A DNA stretch of 64,000 nucleotides. Origin: Sphingomonas vulcanisoli (GTDB taxonomy: Bacteria; Pseudomonadota; Alphaproteobacteria; Sphingomonadales; Sphingomonadaceae). The notes below the pieces were generated by a model, which was not told where the DNA came from, searched no databases, and saw only the letters and a program-made list of their open reading frames with translations. The stretch spans positions 51,347 through 115,346 of the forward strand of contig NZ_JAAOZC010000009.1 in assembly GCF_011761305.1 (NCBI RefSeq), written 5' to 3'. Positions 36,185-43,696 of this stretch are shown piece after piece (the stretch's first letter is position 1; the number at the start of each line of letters is the position of its first letter). Both the position numbers and the translations under genes were made by a program.

Positions 36185-37746
36185 GCCGTCTGCCTTAGCC
36201 GGAAGCGCTGGATCTTGCCGGTCGCCGTCTTGGGAAGCTCTTCGCGGAACTCGATCCAGCGGGGATATTTATAGGGCGCGAGCAGCGCCTTGACGTGCGC
36301 CTTGAGCGCCGCCTCTAGCGTCTCATCGGCGGTCTCGCCCGGACGGACGACGACATAAGCGCGCGGTTTGATCAGCCCGTCGGCATCGGGCGCGCCGACC
36401 ACGGCGGCCTCCAGCACGGCAGCATGACAGACCAGCGCCTCTTCCACCTCGATCGGCGAGACGTAGATGCCGCCAACCTTGAGCATGTCGTCGCCGCGCC
36501 CGCCATAGGTGTACCAGCCATCGGCATCGCAGGAATATTTGTCGCCGGTACGCATCCATTCGCCTTGGAACGTAGCGCGCGATTTGGGCTGGTTGCGCCA
36601 GTAGCCGATCGCAGCAGTGGGTCCGCGCACCTGAAGCTCGCCCAGTTCGCCGGGGCCGACCGGATGCCCGGCATCATCGACGATGCGCGTCTCATATCCG
36701 GGGACGGGCTTGCCGGTGCAGCCATATTTCACTGCGCCCGGCCGCTGCGACAGGAAGATGTGGAGCATCTCGGTTGAGCCGAGCCCGTCGATAATGTCGC
36801 CGCCATAGCGCGCACGGAAGGCCTCGCCGAGATGCGCCGGCAGGCATTCGCCCGCCGAGGTCGCAATGCGCAGCGCCGGTGCGGCGCCTTTGGTCGGGGC
36901 GGTGCCGGTCGCGAACCAGCCGGCGAAGAAGGTGGGCACGCCCCCGAGCACGGTGACTTTGTGGCGGCAGATGAGAGTGGTGATCGCCTCTCCCGTTGCC
37001 CGACCCTCGTGCAACACGACGGTCGCCCCGGCCGCGAATGGGAACGTCAAGGCGTTGCCGAGGCCGTAAGCGAAGAATTGCTTCGCCACGGAAAGCACGA
37101 CATCACCCTCCCCGATGCCCATCACGCCGATCCCGAACAGGTTGGCGGTCAGCCGCATCGAGGCGTGGGTGTGCATCGCGCCCTTGGGCCGCCCGGTCGA
37201 GCCCGAGGTATAGAGCCAGAAGGCGACATCGTCGCGGTGGGTCGGCGCGGGTGGGATTTCGGCGGTGTCGCTCTCGTCGATCAGTGCCGCAAGCGACAGC
37301 CACGGGCCGCCGCCGCTCGAAACGAAGCGGACATGCGGGAAATCGGCCGCGATCTCCGCCCAATGGTGCGCAAGTTCACTCGAGACAAAGACGGCGGCGG
37401 CATCGCTGTTCGCCAGCATCCAGCGATAATCATCGGGCGTCATCAGCGTATTGAGCGGCACCGGCACGACGCCGGCCCGGATCGCGCCGAGAAAGACGGT
37501 CGGGAAATCGACGGTATCAACCAGGCACAGCAGCACGCGCTGCTCGCGCCGTACCCCGAGCGACGCGAAGACGCCCGCCATCCGCGCCACCCGATCGGCC
37601 AGCGCATCGTAACTGGTTTCGCCCGCGCCATCGATTACCGCCGTCTTCGCGCCACGGCCGGCAGCCAGATTGGGATCGAGCAGATCGCTCGCCGCATTGA
37701 AGCGCTCGGGCAGATCCTCGATCGTCCGCGCGAGACTGCTGTCCAT
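36181..37746 (-). CDS. bclA: Benzoate-CoA ligase
   Basis: A 521-residue ANL-superfamily ligase closest in pattern to benzoate-CoA ligases. The P-loop is Y-T-S-G-S-T-G-R-P-K-G near residue 180; G-S-T-E-M-L-H-I-F follows, then G-R-G-D-D-M-L-K-V-G-G and the catalytic lysine in K-T-A-T-G-K near the C-terminus. It makes benzoyl-CoA from benzoate, ATP and CoA, the entry step of the box pathway. It is separated from boxB by 91 bases with overlapping hairpins. Confidence 0.93.
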   Translation of the reverse strand: MDSSLARTIEDLPERFNAASDLLDPNLAAGRGAKTAVIDGAGETSYDALADRVARMAGVFASLGVRREQRVLLCLVDTVDFPTVFLGAIRAGVVPVPLNTLMTPDDYRWMLANSDAAAVFVSSELAHHWAEIAADFPHVRFVSSGGGPWLSLAALIDESDTAEIPPAPTHRDDVAFWLYTSGSTGRPKGAMHTHASMRLTANLFGIGVMGIGEGDVVLSVAKQFFAYGLGNALTFPFAAGATVVLHEGRATGEAITTLICRHKVTVLGGVPTFFAGWFATGTAPTKGAAPALRIATSAGECLPAHLGEAFRARYGGDIIDGLGSTEMLHIFLSQRPGAVKYGCTGKPVPGYETRIVDDAGHPVGPGELGELQVRGPTAAIGYWRNQPKSRATFQGEWMRTGDKYSCDADGWYTYGGRGDDMLKVGGIYVSPIEVEEALVCHAAVLEAAVVGAPDADGLIKPRAYVVVRPGETADETLEAALKAHVKALLAPYKYPRWIEFREELPKTATGKIQRFRLRQTA

Positions 37747-37776
37747 TCTGTTCTCCCGAAGACTGCGCCGTTGGCC

Positions 37777-37818
37777 GGCGTCTCCCGTCTTGAGGCGGGG
37801 ACGCCTTTACGGCGCCCC
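37777..37818 (-). promoter_or_regulatory. Overlapping, mutually exclusive hairpins between boxB and bclA
   Basis: In the gap between boxB and the ligase gene the segment at 37796-37805 can pair with 37777-37787 (GGCGTCTCCCG) or, as GGGGACGCC at 37797-37805, with GGCGCCCC at 37811-37818. Both cannot form at once. No T run follows on the transcribed strand, so an RNA-processing, stabilising or attenuating element is more likely than a plain terminator. Confidence 0.45.
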
Positions 37819-37837
37819 CGGTATCAGCCTCTTGCGA

Positions 37838-39235
37838 TCAGGCTGCGCGGATATATTCGTAATCGAAGCTGTTGTTGTTGATGCCGCGCTCGGGCGGCGC
37901 GATCCAGTTGGCGCACTTGCCGATCTCGGTAACAGCCACCATCAGCGACTTGACGTAGCCACGATCGGCATCGTTCGGCAGCGAAGCCACAATCGCGTCG
38001 CGCGACGCGGGCTTGCCGTCGGTGCCGAAATCGAAGCCCGACCAGAGGCCGACGCGGCGGTTGAACCGCTCGGAGGGCAAGCTCAGCTCGAAGCTGAAGC
38101 CAGCCTTGGCGATCGATCGGTTCCAGCGCGTGAAGCCGACCTGGCAATCGCGGACATAGGCCGAGCGCGTGATATAGTTCATCGCGTTGCGCGTCGGCAC
38201 TTCCTCGGCACCGTTCGGCGTATCGAGCATCTCGATCGTCGTGCTGGCGTCGTGATCGGCGAAGCTCTCCTCGTCCGGGCGTCCCTTCAATCCATTGGCG
38301 AAGTAATTGGCAGCGTTCGAGGAGATTTCCGCGCCGAACAGATCGAGCGCCGACGAATACCAGAAGTTGATGTACCGCTGGAGCAGCGGCAGATCGATCA
38401 CGCCCGCCTTGCGCAGCGTCACCGGGTCATCGGTGCCGAGCTTCTGCATCTCCTCGATCGTGCGCTTGACGATACGGCTGATGCCGGTCTCGCCCACGAA
38501 CATATGGTGCGCTTCTTCGGTCAGCATGAACTTGCAGGTCCGCGCCAGCGGATCGAAGCCGCTCTCGGCGAGGCTCTTGAGCTGATACTTGCCGTCACGA
38601 TCGGTGAAATAGGTGAACATGAAGAACGACAGCCAATCATCGATCGGCTCGTTGAACGTGCCGAGGATACGCGGATTGTCGATATCGCCCGAGTGACGAT
38701 AGAGCATGTCCTCGGCTTCCTCACGGCCATCGCGGCCGAAGTAAGCGTGGAGCAGATAGACCATCGCCCACAGGTGGCGGCCTTCTTCGACGTTCACCTG
38801 AAACAGGTTGCGCATGTCGTACAGTGACGGCGCGGTCAGCGCGAGCAGGCGCTGCTGCTCGACCGAGGCAGGCTCGGTATCGCCCTGCGTGACGATCAGG
38901 CGGCGCAGGATCGAGCGATATTCGGACGGCACCTGCTGCCACACCGGCTTGCCCTTGAAATCGCCGAAGCCGATCGTGCGATCCTGCTGCTTGTCGGCAA
39001 GGAAGATACCCCAGCGATAATCGGGCATCTTGACGTGACCGAAGCTCGCCCAGCCCTTGGCATCGACCGAGGTGGCGGTGCGCAGATAGACTTCATGACC
39101 CTGATAATGATCGGGGCCGAGCTCTTTCCACCAATCGAGGAAGGCGGGCTGCCAATGCTCCAGCGCGCGCTGGAGGCCGCGGTCGGTCGAAAGATCGACA
39201 TTGTTGGGAATGCGGGATTGATAGTCGATCGCCAT
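37838..39235 (-). CDS. boxB: Benzoyl-CoA 2,3-epoxidase, BoxB
   Basis: The 465-residue protein starts M-A-I-D-Y-Q-S-R-I-P with GGAGAA just upstream. The diiron ligands are visible as V-E-E-G-R-H near residue 150 and T-E-E-A-H-H near residue 240, as in BoxB. It inserts one oxygen atom into benzoyl-CoA to give 2,3-epoxybenzoyl-CoA. The longer frame to 39412 is an artefact running into boxC. It lies 22 bases after boxC. The usual partner reductase BoxA is absent from the window. Confidence 0.96.
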   Translation of the reverse strand: MAIDYQSRIPNNVDLSTDRGLQRALEHWQPAFLDWWKELGPDHYQGHEVYLRTATSVDAKGWASFGHVKMPDYRWGIFLADKQQDRTIGFGDFKGKPVWQQVPSEYRSILRRLIVTQGDTEPASVEQQRLLALTAPSLYDMRNLFQVNVEEGRHLWAMVYLLHAYFGRDGREEAEDMLYRHSGDIDNPRILGTFNEPIDDWLSFFMFTYFTDRDGKYQLKSLAESGFDPLARTCKFMLTEEAHHMFVGETGISRIVKRTIEEMQKLGTDDPVTLRKAGVIDLPLLQRYINFWYSSALDLFGAEISSNAANYFANGLKGRPDEESFADHDASTTIEMLDTPNGAEEVPTRNAMNYITRSAYVRDCQVGFTRWNRSIAKAGFSFELSLPSERFNRRVGLWSGFDFGTDGKPASRDAIVASLPNDADRGYVKSLMVAVTEIGKCANWIAPPERGINNNSFDYEYIRAA

Positions 39236-39257
39236 CGGGATTCTCCGAAAAAGGATG

Positions 39258-40949
39258 TCAGACGCGCTTGGCGTCGAATTCGGCGCGGCGGCCGGTGCCG
39301 AACAGCTTAAGGGCACCGCCCTCGCCGACCGCATTGGGACGGATGAAGATCCAGTTCTGCCAGGCCGAGAGACGGCCGAAGACCTTGGACCAGGTCGTTT
39401 CCTGCCCCGCAAAACGCAGGCTCGCCTCCATGCCGGTCAGCGCGTCGGGCGAGAGACCCGCGCGCTCGTCGATCGCGAGCCGCACCTCCTCATCCCAGTC
39501 GATATCGTCGGGCGCGAAGGTGACGAGGCCGAGGTCATAGGCCTCGCCGGTCGGGATCGGAGAACCGATCAGACCGCGCACCTCTTCGAGCTGCGACGGA
39601 TTGCCGAGGTAGCGGCTCTGCAGGCGGCTGAGGCCGTTGCACATCGGATAGAGACCGAAATTGGCTTCCGACAGCATCAGTGCCGGACCCGTCTCCGGGT
39701 TCGACAGCACTTCAAGCATGTAGCCGCGATCGGCGGCGAACAGCAATTCGGCGAACAGGCCGGCAAAGGCCGAGCCCGGCTTGACCAGCGCATACATCGA
39801 GCGCGACGAGACATCGAGCCGCGAGAGCGTGCGGCGGAGCATGCCGATCGTCTCGTTGACGAACCAGTGATCGGCGGCGCCGGCAAGCGCCGCGTCATAG
39901 GCGAGCAGCTTTTCGGCATCGCCCACCGTCTCCAGCACCCACAGGCCGAGCTCAGGCTCGTTGGTGCGCAGCATCAGGATCGCGTCGTCGAGCTCCCGGG
40001 CAAGCTTGAGCGGCCAGAAATCGACGCCCTGAGCGCGCATCGCCTCGCCATCGGTCGGCGCTTCGTCGGACGGCCCGGTCAGCTTGATCGTCGCGAAGCC
40101 GCGGGCGCGATCGAACGTCACATCGACGAGCGGATAATGGAAGCCTGCCTCATCGATGGTGCGCGCGACGGGCGTGAGCGTGACGCCCTCGCCGGCCGTC
40201 GGGCGCTTGGACTGCGCGGCGAGCGCTTCGGCGCGCGCCTTCACCGCCTCGGCCCAGCGGCCGGGCGCGGCGATATCGTCGACCAGGTTCCACTGCTTGG
40301 CACGGCGGCCGCGAACCCCCTCTTCTGAGGTACAGAAGACATCGGCGAGATCGCGGCGGACTTTGCGCTTGTCGACGACGCGGGTGAGGCCGCCCGTGCC
40401 GGGCAGCACCGCGAGCAAGGGCACCTCGGGCAGCGACACCGCCGAGGAGCGATCGTCGATCAACAGGATTTCGTCGCAGGCGAGCGCAACCTCATAGCCA
40501 CCGCCCGCACAGGTGCCGTTGACCGCGGCGAGGAATTTGAAGCCGCCGTTCTCGCTCGAATCCTCGAAGCCGTTGCGCGTCTCGTTGGTGAACTTGCAGA
40601 AGTTCACCTTCCAGGCGTGGGTCGATTTGCCGAGCATGTAGATGTTCGCGCCCGAGCAGAAGATGCGGTCGTTCGCCGAGGTGAGGACAACGCAGCCGAC
40701 CTCCGGATGCTCGAAGCGCAGACGCTGGACGATATCGTGCAGCTCCATATCGACACCGAGATCATAGCTGTTCAGCTTGAGCTTGTAGCCATCGACCAGG
40801 CCGCCGTCGGCATCGACCGCCATCGCGATCGTCGCGATTCGCCCATCGATGCTGAGGCGCCAGTGGCGCCAGGTCTCGGGAGAGCGGTCATAGGTGAAGA
40901 TCGTGCGGTCGGTGGCCGGCGCGGGCGCCGGGGCAAGCTGGGTGGCCAT
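39258..40949 (-). CDS. boxC: 2,3-epoxybenzoyl-CoA dihydrolase, BoxC
   Basis: This 563-residue enzyme is a long enoyl-CoA-hydratase-family member typical of BoxC, with F-C-S-G-A-N-I-Y-M-L-G near residue 100 and G-T-C-A-G-G-G-Y-E-V-A-L-A-C near residue 145. It opens the epoxide ring to 3,4-dehydroadipyl-CoA semialdehyde and formate. The ATG at 40949 follows GAGAGGAG at ideal spacing. It is the first gene of the minus-strand operon, and two copies of the BoxR-like site lie directly upstream. Confidence 0.96.
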   Translation of the reverse strand: MATQLAPAPAPATDRTIFTYDRSPETWRHWRLSIDGRIATIAMAVDADGGLVDGYKLKLNSYDLGVDMELHDIVQRLRFEHPEVGCVVLTSANDRIFCSGANIYMLGKSTHAWKVNFCKFTNETRNGFEDSSENGGFKFLAAVNGTCAGGGYEVALACDEILLIDDRSSAVSLPEVPLLAVLPGTGGLTRVVDKRKVRRDLADVFCTSEEGVRGRRAKQWNLVDDIAAPGRWAEAVKARAEALAAQSKRPTAGEGVTLTPVARTIDEAGFHYPLVDVTFDRARGFATIKLTGPSDEAPTDGEAMRAQGVDFWPLKLARELDDAILMLRTNEPELGLWVLETVGDAEKLLAYDAALAGAADHWFVNETIGMLRRTLSRLDVSSRSMYALVKPGSAFAGLFAELLFAADRGYMLEVLSNPETGPALMLSEANFGLYPMCNGLSRLQSRYLGNPSQLEEVRGLIGSPIPTGEAYDLGLVTFAPDDIDWDEEVRLAIDERAGLSPDALTGMEASLRFAGQETTWSKVFGRLSAWQNWIFIRPNAVGEGGALKLFGTGRRAEFDAKRV

Positions 40950-40968
40950 GCGAAACTCCTCTCGGATC

Positions 40969-40984
40969 ATGCATTATAGCGCAT
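40969..40984. promoter_or_regulatory. Predicted BoxR operator 1 before boxC
   Basis: The 16-mer ATGCATTATAGCGCAT lies 19 bases upstream of the boxC start and matches the shared consensus ATGCAYTATAKNGCAT. A repressor bound here would block transcription of boxC and boxB. The TGCA core resembles the TGCA repeats known for BzdR/BoxR. Confidence 0.65.
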
Positions 40985-40997
40985 CATCCCATTCCGC

Positions 40998-41013
40998 AAG
41001 CACTATATTGCAT
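40998..41013. promoter_or_regulatory. Predicted BoxR operator 2 before boxC
   Basis: AAGCACTATATTGCAT is a second copy of the motif, 29 bases from operator 1 and ending one base before the boxR stop codon. Two spaced copies suggest cooperative binding. Confidence 0.6.
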
Positions 41014-41014
41014 G

Positions 41015-41881
41015 TTAGGCGATCAGGCGCCTCGCCATTTGCTCGAGGCGATCGACCGTGCCCTCAAAATCCTGCGCCGACGTATCGAGTTGCGCTTCCG
41101 CACGCGCATATTCGCTCGCCCGCGCTTGCAGGATCGCTTTGAGATCTTCCATCGCGCCGCGGTTGCTCGCCATTGGCCGGAAGTCGCCCTGCGCCATCAC
41201 GCGCTGCATATGATCGTCCGGCGAAGCCTCGAGCCAGATGCTGTGGGCGGTGGCGAGGAGGCGGTCGAACAGCACGGGATCGGCGGCGATGCCGCCCGGC
41301 GTGGCGATCACCGCCGATTCGTGCTCGGCGATCAGCGTCTCCCAAGCCTCATGTTCATAGCGCCGCAGCGCGCTCTGGCCGCCGAGCTCGATCAGCAGCC
41401 GCATCTCGCCGCCGTAGGCGATCTCCACCTCTTTCGACATTTCGAGGAAGGGCACCCGCAGCCTTAGAGCGAGCGCCTTGCCGAGCGAAGATTTGCCTGC
41501 CCCGCGCATTCCGAGCAGCACGATTCGCCGCCCCTTGGAGCTGTTGGCCCCACCGAGCTGCGCCATCTGATCGAGCAAAGGCCCGAGCCGCGATTCGGGC
41601 AGGCGGCGCAGCGTCGCCGCCGCCGCCGCACGCGCTTCGCTGCGCTCTCCGCCCAGCGGCAGCAGTTCGGCCGGCGCCATATCGAGCGCGCCCGCCAGCG
41701 CCTCCAACACCGCCACCGTCGGGTTGCCGGTGCCCGCCTCGATGTGCGCGAGATAGCGTTCGGACATGCCCGATGCGGTGGCCAATTGGCGCCGCGTCAT
41801 GCCCACCTTGGCCCGTGCCGCGCGCAGCCGCACGCCGACATCCGTGCTACCTTCCTCGGCTACCGACTGGATTTCGGCCAA
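41015..41881 (-). CDS. boxR: BoxR/BzdR-type regulator (HTH plus shikimate-kinase-like domain)
   Basis: The 288-residue protein joins an N-terminal XRE helix-turn-helix (M-T-R-R-Q-L-A-T-A-S-G-M-S-E-R-Y near residue 30) to a C-terminal shikimate-kinase-like domain with a Walker A motif G-M-R-G-A-G-K-S near residue 125. This is the BoxR/BzdR design, in which benzoyl-CoA binding to the kinase-like domain releases repression. The start is TTG at 41881 with AAGAGG upstream. Its upstream region holds the third operator copy, shared with the divergent flavodoxin operon. Confidence 0.95.
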   Translation of the reverse strand: MAEIQSVAEEGSTDVGVRLRAARAKVGMTRRQLATASGMSERYLAHIEAGTGNPTVAVLEALAGALDMAPAELLPLGGERSEARAAAAATLRRLPESRLGPLLDQMAQLGGANSSKGRRIVLLGMRGAGKSSLGKALALRLRVPFLEMSKEVEIAYGGEMRLLIELGGQSALRRYEHEAWETLIAEHESAVIATPGGIAADPVLFDRLLATAHSIWLEASPDDHMQRVMAQGDFRPMASNRGAMEDLKAILQARASEYARAEAQLDTSAQDFEGTVDRLEQMARRLIA

Positions 41882-41902
41882 ATTTGAAAACCTCTTGCCA
41901 GA

Positions 41903-41918
41903 ATGCTATATAGTGCAT
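41903..41918. promoter_or_regulatory. Predicted BoxR operator 3, boxR/flavodoxin divergent promoter
   Basis: ATGCTATATAGTGCAT; its reverse complement ATGCACTATATAGCAT is the best copy of the motif. A weaker copy (12 of 16 positions) follows at 41927-41942. It lies 22 bases upstream of the boxR start and 38 bases upstream of the flavodoxin start, so one site could control both. Confidence 0.68.
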
Positions 41919-41955
41919 ATTGAATGATGGTAGATAGTGCCGGAGAGTAAGAAGC

Positions 41956-42420
41956 ATGTCGAGCGGACGCACTGGAATTTTCGTGGCGACCATGACCGGG
42001 CTCGCGTCGATCTGCGCCGAAGAGGTGGAGACCGCGCTCGGCAACGCCGGCATCGCCACCGAGACCTTGTTGATGGACGGGCTCGGCGCCGATGCGATCG
42101 ATGATTTCGATACGATCGTGATCATCTCCTCGACCTACGGCCACGGCGATATCCCCGACAACGGCCAGGCTTTTTATGAGGCGCTGTCCGCGGTCGACAG
42201 TCTTGCGGGCAAGAGCTTCACCGTGTTCGCGCTCGGCGACCGGACTTACATGGATACCTTCTGCCACGCAGGCGAGAAGTGGGACGCCTTGTTCGCCGAC
42301 AAGGGCGCGACGCGCATCGCTCCGCTGGAGCGCCACGACGCATCGGCGGGTACGCTTGCCGAAGACGAAGCGGGCGAGTGGGCCGCAGGCTGGGCCGGTG
42401 CTCTGCGGATCGCGGCCTGA
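41956..42420 (+). CDS. Flavodoxin (MioC-like) in the box cluster
   Basis: The 154-residue protein has a flavodoxin-like FMN phosphate loop (T-M-T-G-L-A near residue 12), the S-S-T-Y-G-H-G-D loop near residue 60 and A-L-G-D-R-T-Y near residue 95. These are the usual FMN-contacting loops. It is the first gene of the operon divergent from boxR. A flavodoxin is not part of the classical box set; since boxA is missing here, it is a candidate electron donor to BoxB. The DUF4863 gene begins 3 bases after its stop. Confidence 0.88.
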   Translation: MSSGRTGIFVATMTGLASICAEEVETALGNAGIATETLLMDGLGADAIDDFDTIVIISSTYGHGDIPDNGQAFYEALSAVDSLAGKSFTVFALGDRTYMDTFCHAGEKWDALFADKGATRIAPLERHDASAGTLAEDEAGEWAAGWAGALRIAA

Positions 42421-42423
42421 TCT

Positions 42424-42897
42424 ATGGCTGAAGTTCCTTCGCGTTTCGTCGATCTGATTGCGACAATCACGGGCAAGATCGATGGGCAACCGGTCGAGCC
42501 GGCGCTCACCGCGACCTTGAATGCAGAGTTTCCCGCCGACGGGCCGGTCTTCACCGAGCTGGAAGCCCTATGCCATCAGGGCACGCACGACGGCTGGCTC
42601 TGCGCACGCGAGCATGGCGGCATCAAATTCGGCCGGCCGGTCAAGCCGGCGCCGGAAACGCATGGCTTTTCGGTCGATGTCGTCGAGATGACCGATATCG
42701 AAGGCCCCCACCACGCCCATCCCAATGGCGAGATCGACATGGTGATGCCGATCGACGCCGACGCCGCGTTCGACGGCACCCCGCGCGGCTGGAAGGTCTA
42801 CGGACCCGGCTCCGCCCATCATCCGACCGTGCGCGGGGGTAAGGCACTGATCCTCTATCTGCTTCCGCAGGGCGCGATCGAGTTCACCCGGGCCTGA
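42424..42897 (+). CDS. DUF4863 family protein (4-hydroxylaminobenzoate lyase-like)
   Basis: The 157-residue product has a cupin-like core with H-H-A-H-P-N-G-E-I-D near residue 98 and G-S-A-H-H-P near residue 128, which could bind a metal. The pattern resembles DUF4863 proteins, a family that includes the 4-hydroxylaminobenzoate lyase PnbB and members found in benzoate-CoA clusters. Its reaction in the box pathway is not established. It is tightly packed between the flavodoxin and the hydratase genes, so it is almost certainly made together with them. Confidence 0.65.
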   Translation: MAEVPSRFVDLIATITGKIDGQPVEPALTATLNAEFPADGPVFTELEALCHQGTHDGWLCAREHGGIKFGRPVKPAPETHGFSVDVVEMTDIEGPHHAHPNGEIDMVMPIDADAAFDGTPRGWKVYGPGSAHHPTVRGGKALILYLLPQGAIEFTRA

Positions 42898-42900
42898 ACG

Positions 42901-43695
42901 GTGGTCGGCAAGGTCGAGCTTGCGATCGCCGAGGGCGTCGCCACCATCCGGCTCAACCGTCCGGATCGCCTCAACGCTTTCGATGCCGAGCTGCACGCGG
43001 ACCTGCGCGAAGCACTGTCGGCGGTCGAGGCCGATAGCTCGGTGCGCGCACTTGTGCTGACCGGCGCAGGCCGGGCGTTCTGCGCCGGGCAGGATCTCGG
43101 CGAGCGCGACGCGGCCTTTGCGCGCGGCGAAACGCCGGACCTCGGCGCCTCCCTGTCCGAAAATTACAATCCGCTGATCCGCCGCCTGGTAGCGCTGCCC
43201 TATCCGGTAATCGCCGCCGTCAACGGCATTGCCTCGGGCGCGGGCGCGGCGCTCGCCATCGCCTGCGACATCGTCGTCGCGGCCCAATCGGCGCGGTTCC
43301 AGTTCGGCTTCGTCCGCGTCGCGCTCGGCCCGGACGCGGGCACGAGCTGGCTGCTGCCGCGCCGCGTCGGGCGGGGCCGCGCGTTGGCGCTGGCATTGAC
43401 CGGCGAGGCGATCGATGCCGATCGCGCGCTCGCCATCGGCTTGTGCGATCGCATCGTCAACGATGACAACCTCGGCAGCGCGGCCACCGAACTGGCGACC
43501 GGCTTTGCCAAAGGGCCACAACAAGCGATCCACGCGATCAAGCAGGCGTTGCGCACCGCGCCGCCTTCTGACTTGGCCGCCGCGCTCACCACCGAGCAGA
43601 TCAGCCAGGCAGCACTTGGTGCAGCAACCGACTATCGTGAGGCGGTCACCGCCTTTACGGCAAAACGAACCCCGAAATTCAGCGAGAGGAGCTGA
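42901..43695 (+). CDS. paaG: Enoyl-CoA hydratase/isomerase, PaaG type
   Basis: A 264-residue crotonase-fold protein: F-C-A-G-Q-D-L-G near residue 60 and N-G-I-A-S-G-A-G-A-A-L-A near residue 110, with the G-P-D-A-G-T-S segment carrying the catalytic Asp used by PaaG. It probably hydrates or isomerises 2,3-dehydroadipyl-CoA after BoxD. The start is GTG, three bases after the previous stop. The order paaG-boxD-paaH in one operon follows the pathway order closely. Confidence 0.87.
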   Translation: MVGKVELAIAEGVATIRLNRPDRLNAFDAELHADLREALSAVEADSSVRALVLTGAGRAFCAGQDLGERDAAFARGETPDLGASLSENYNPLIRRLVALPYPVIAAVNGIASGAGAALAIACDIVVAAQSARFQFGFVRVALGPDAGTSWLLPRRVGRGRALALALTGEAIDADRALAIGLCDRIVNDDNLGSAATELATGFAKGPQQAIHAIKQALRTAPPSDLAAALTTEQISQAALGAATDYREAVTAFTAKRTPKFSERS

Positions 43696-43696
43696 C

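Noticed and set aside
36832..37881. Plus-strand open frame opposite the benzoate-CoA ligase
   Set aside because: Arg- and His-rich shadow frame without motifs.
39236..39412. 5' extension of the boxB frame into boxC
   Set aside because: The added residues are low-complexity and the ATG at 39235 has a good ribosome binding site.
43415..43696. 5' extension of the boxD frame into paaG
   Set aside because: The ATG at 43697 has a strong ribosome binding site and the family N-terminus; the extension overlaps paaG in another frame.
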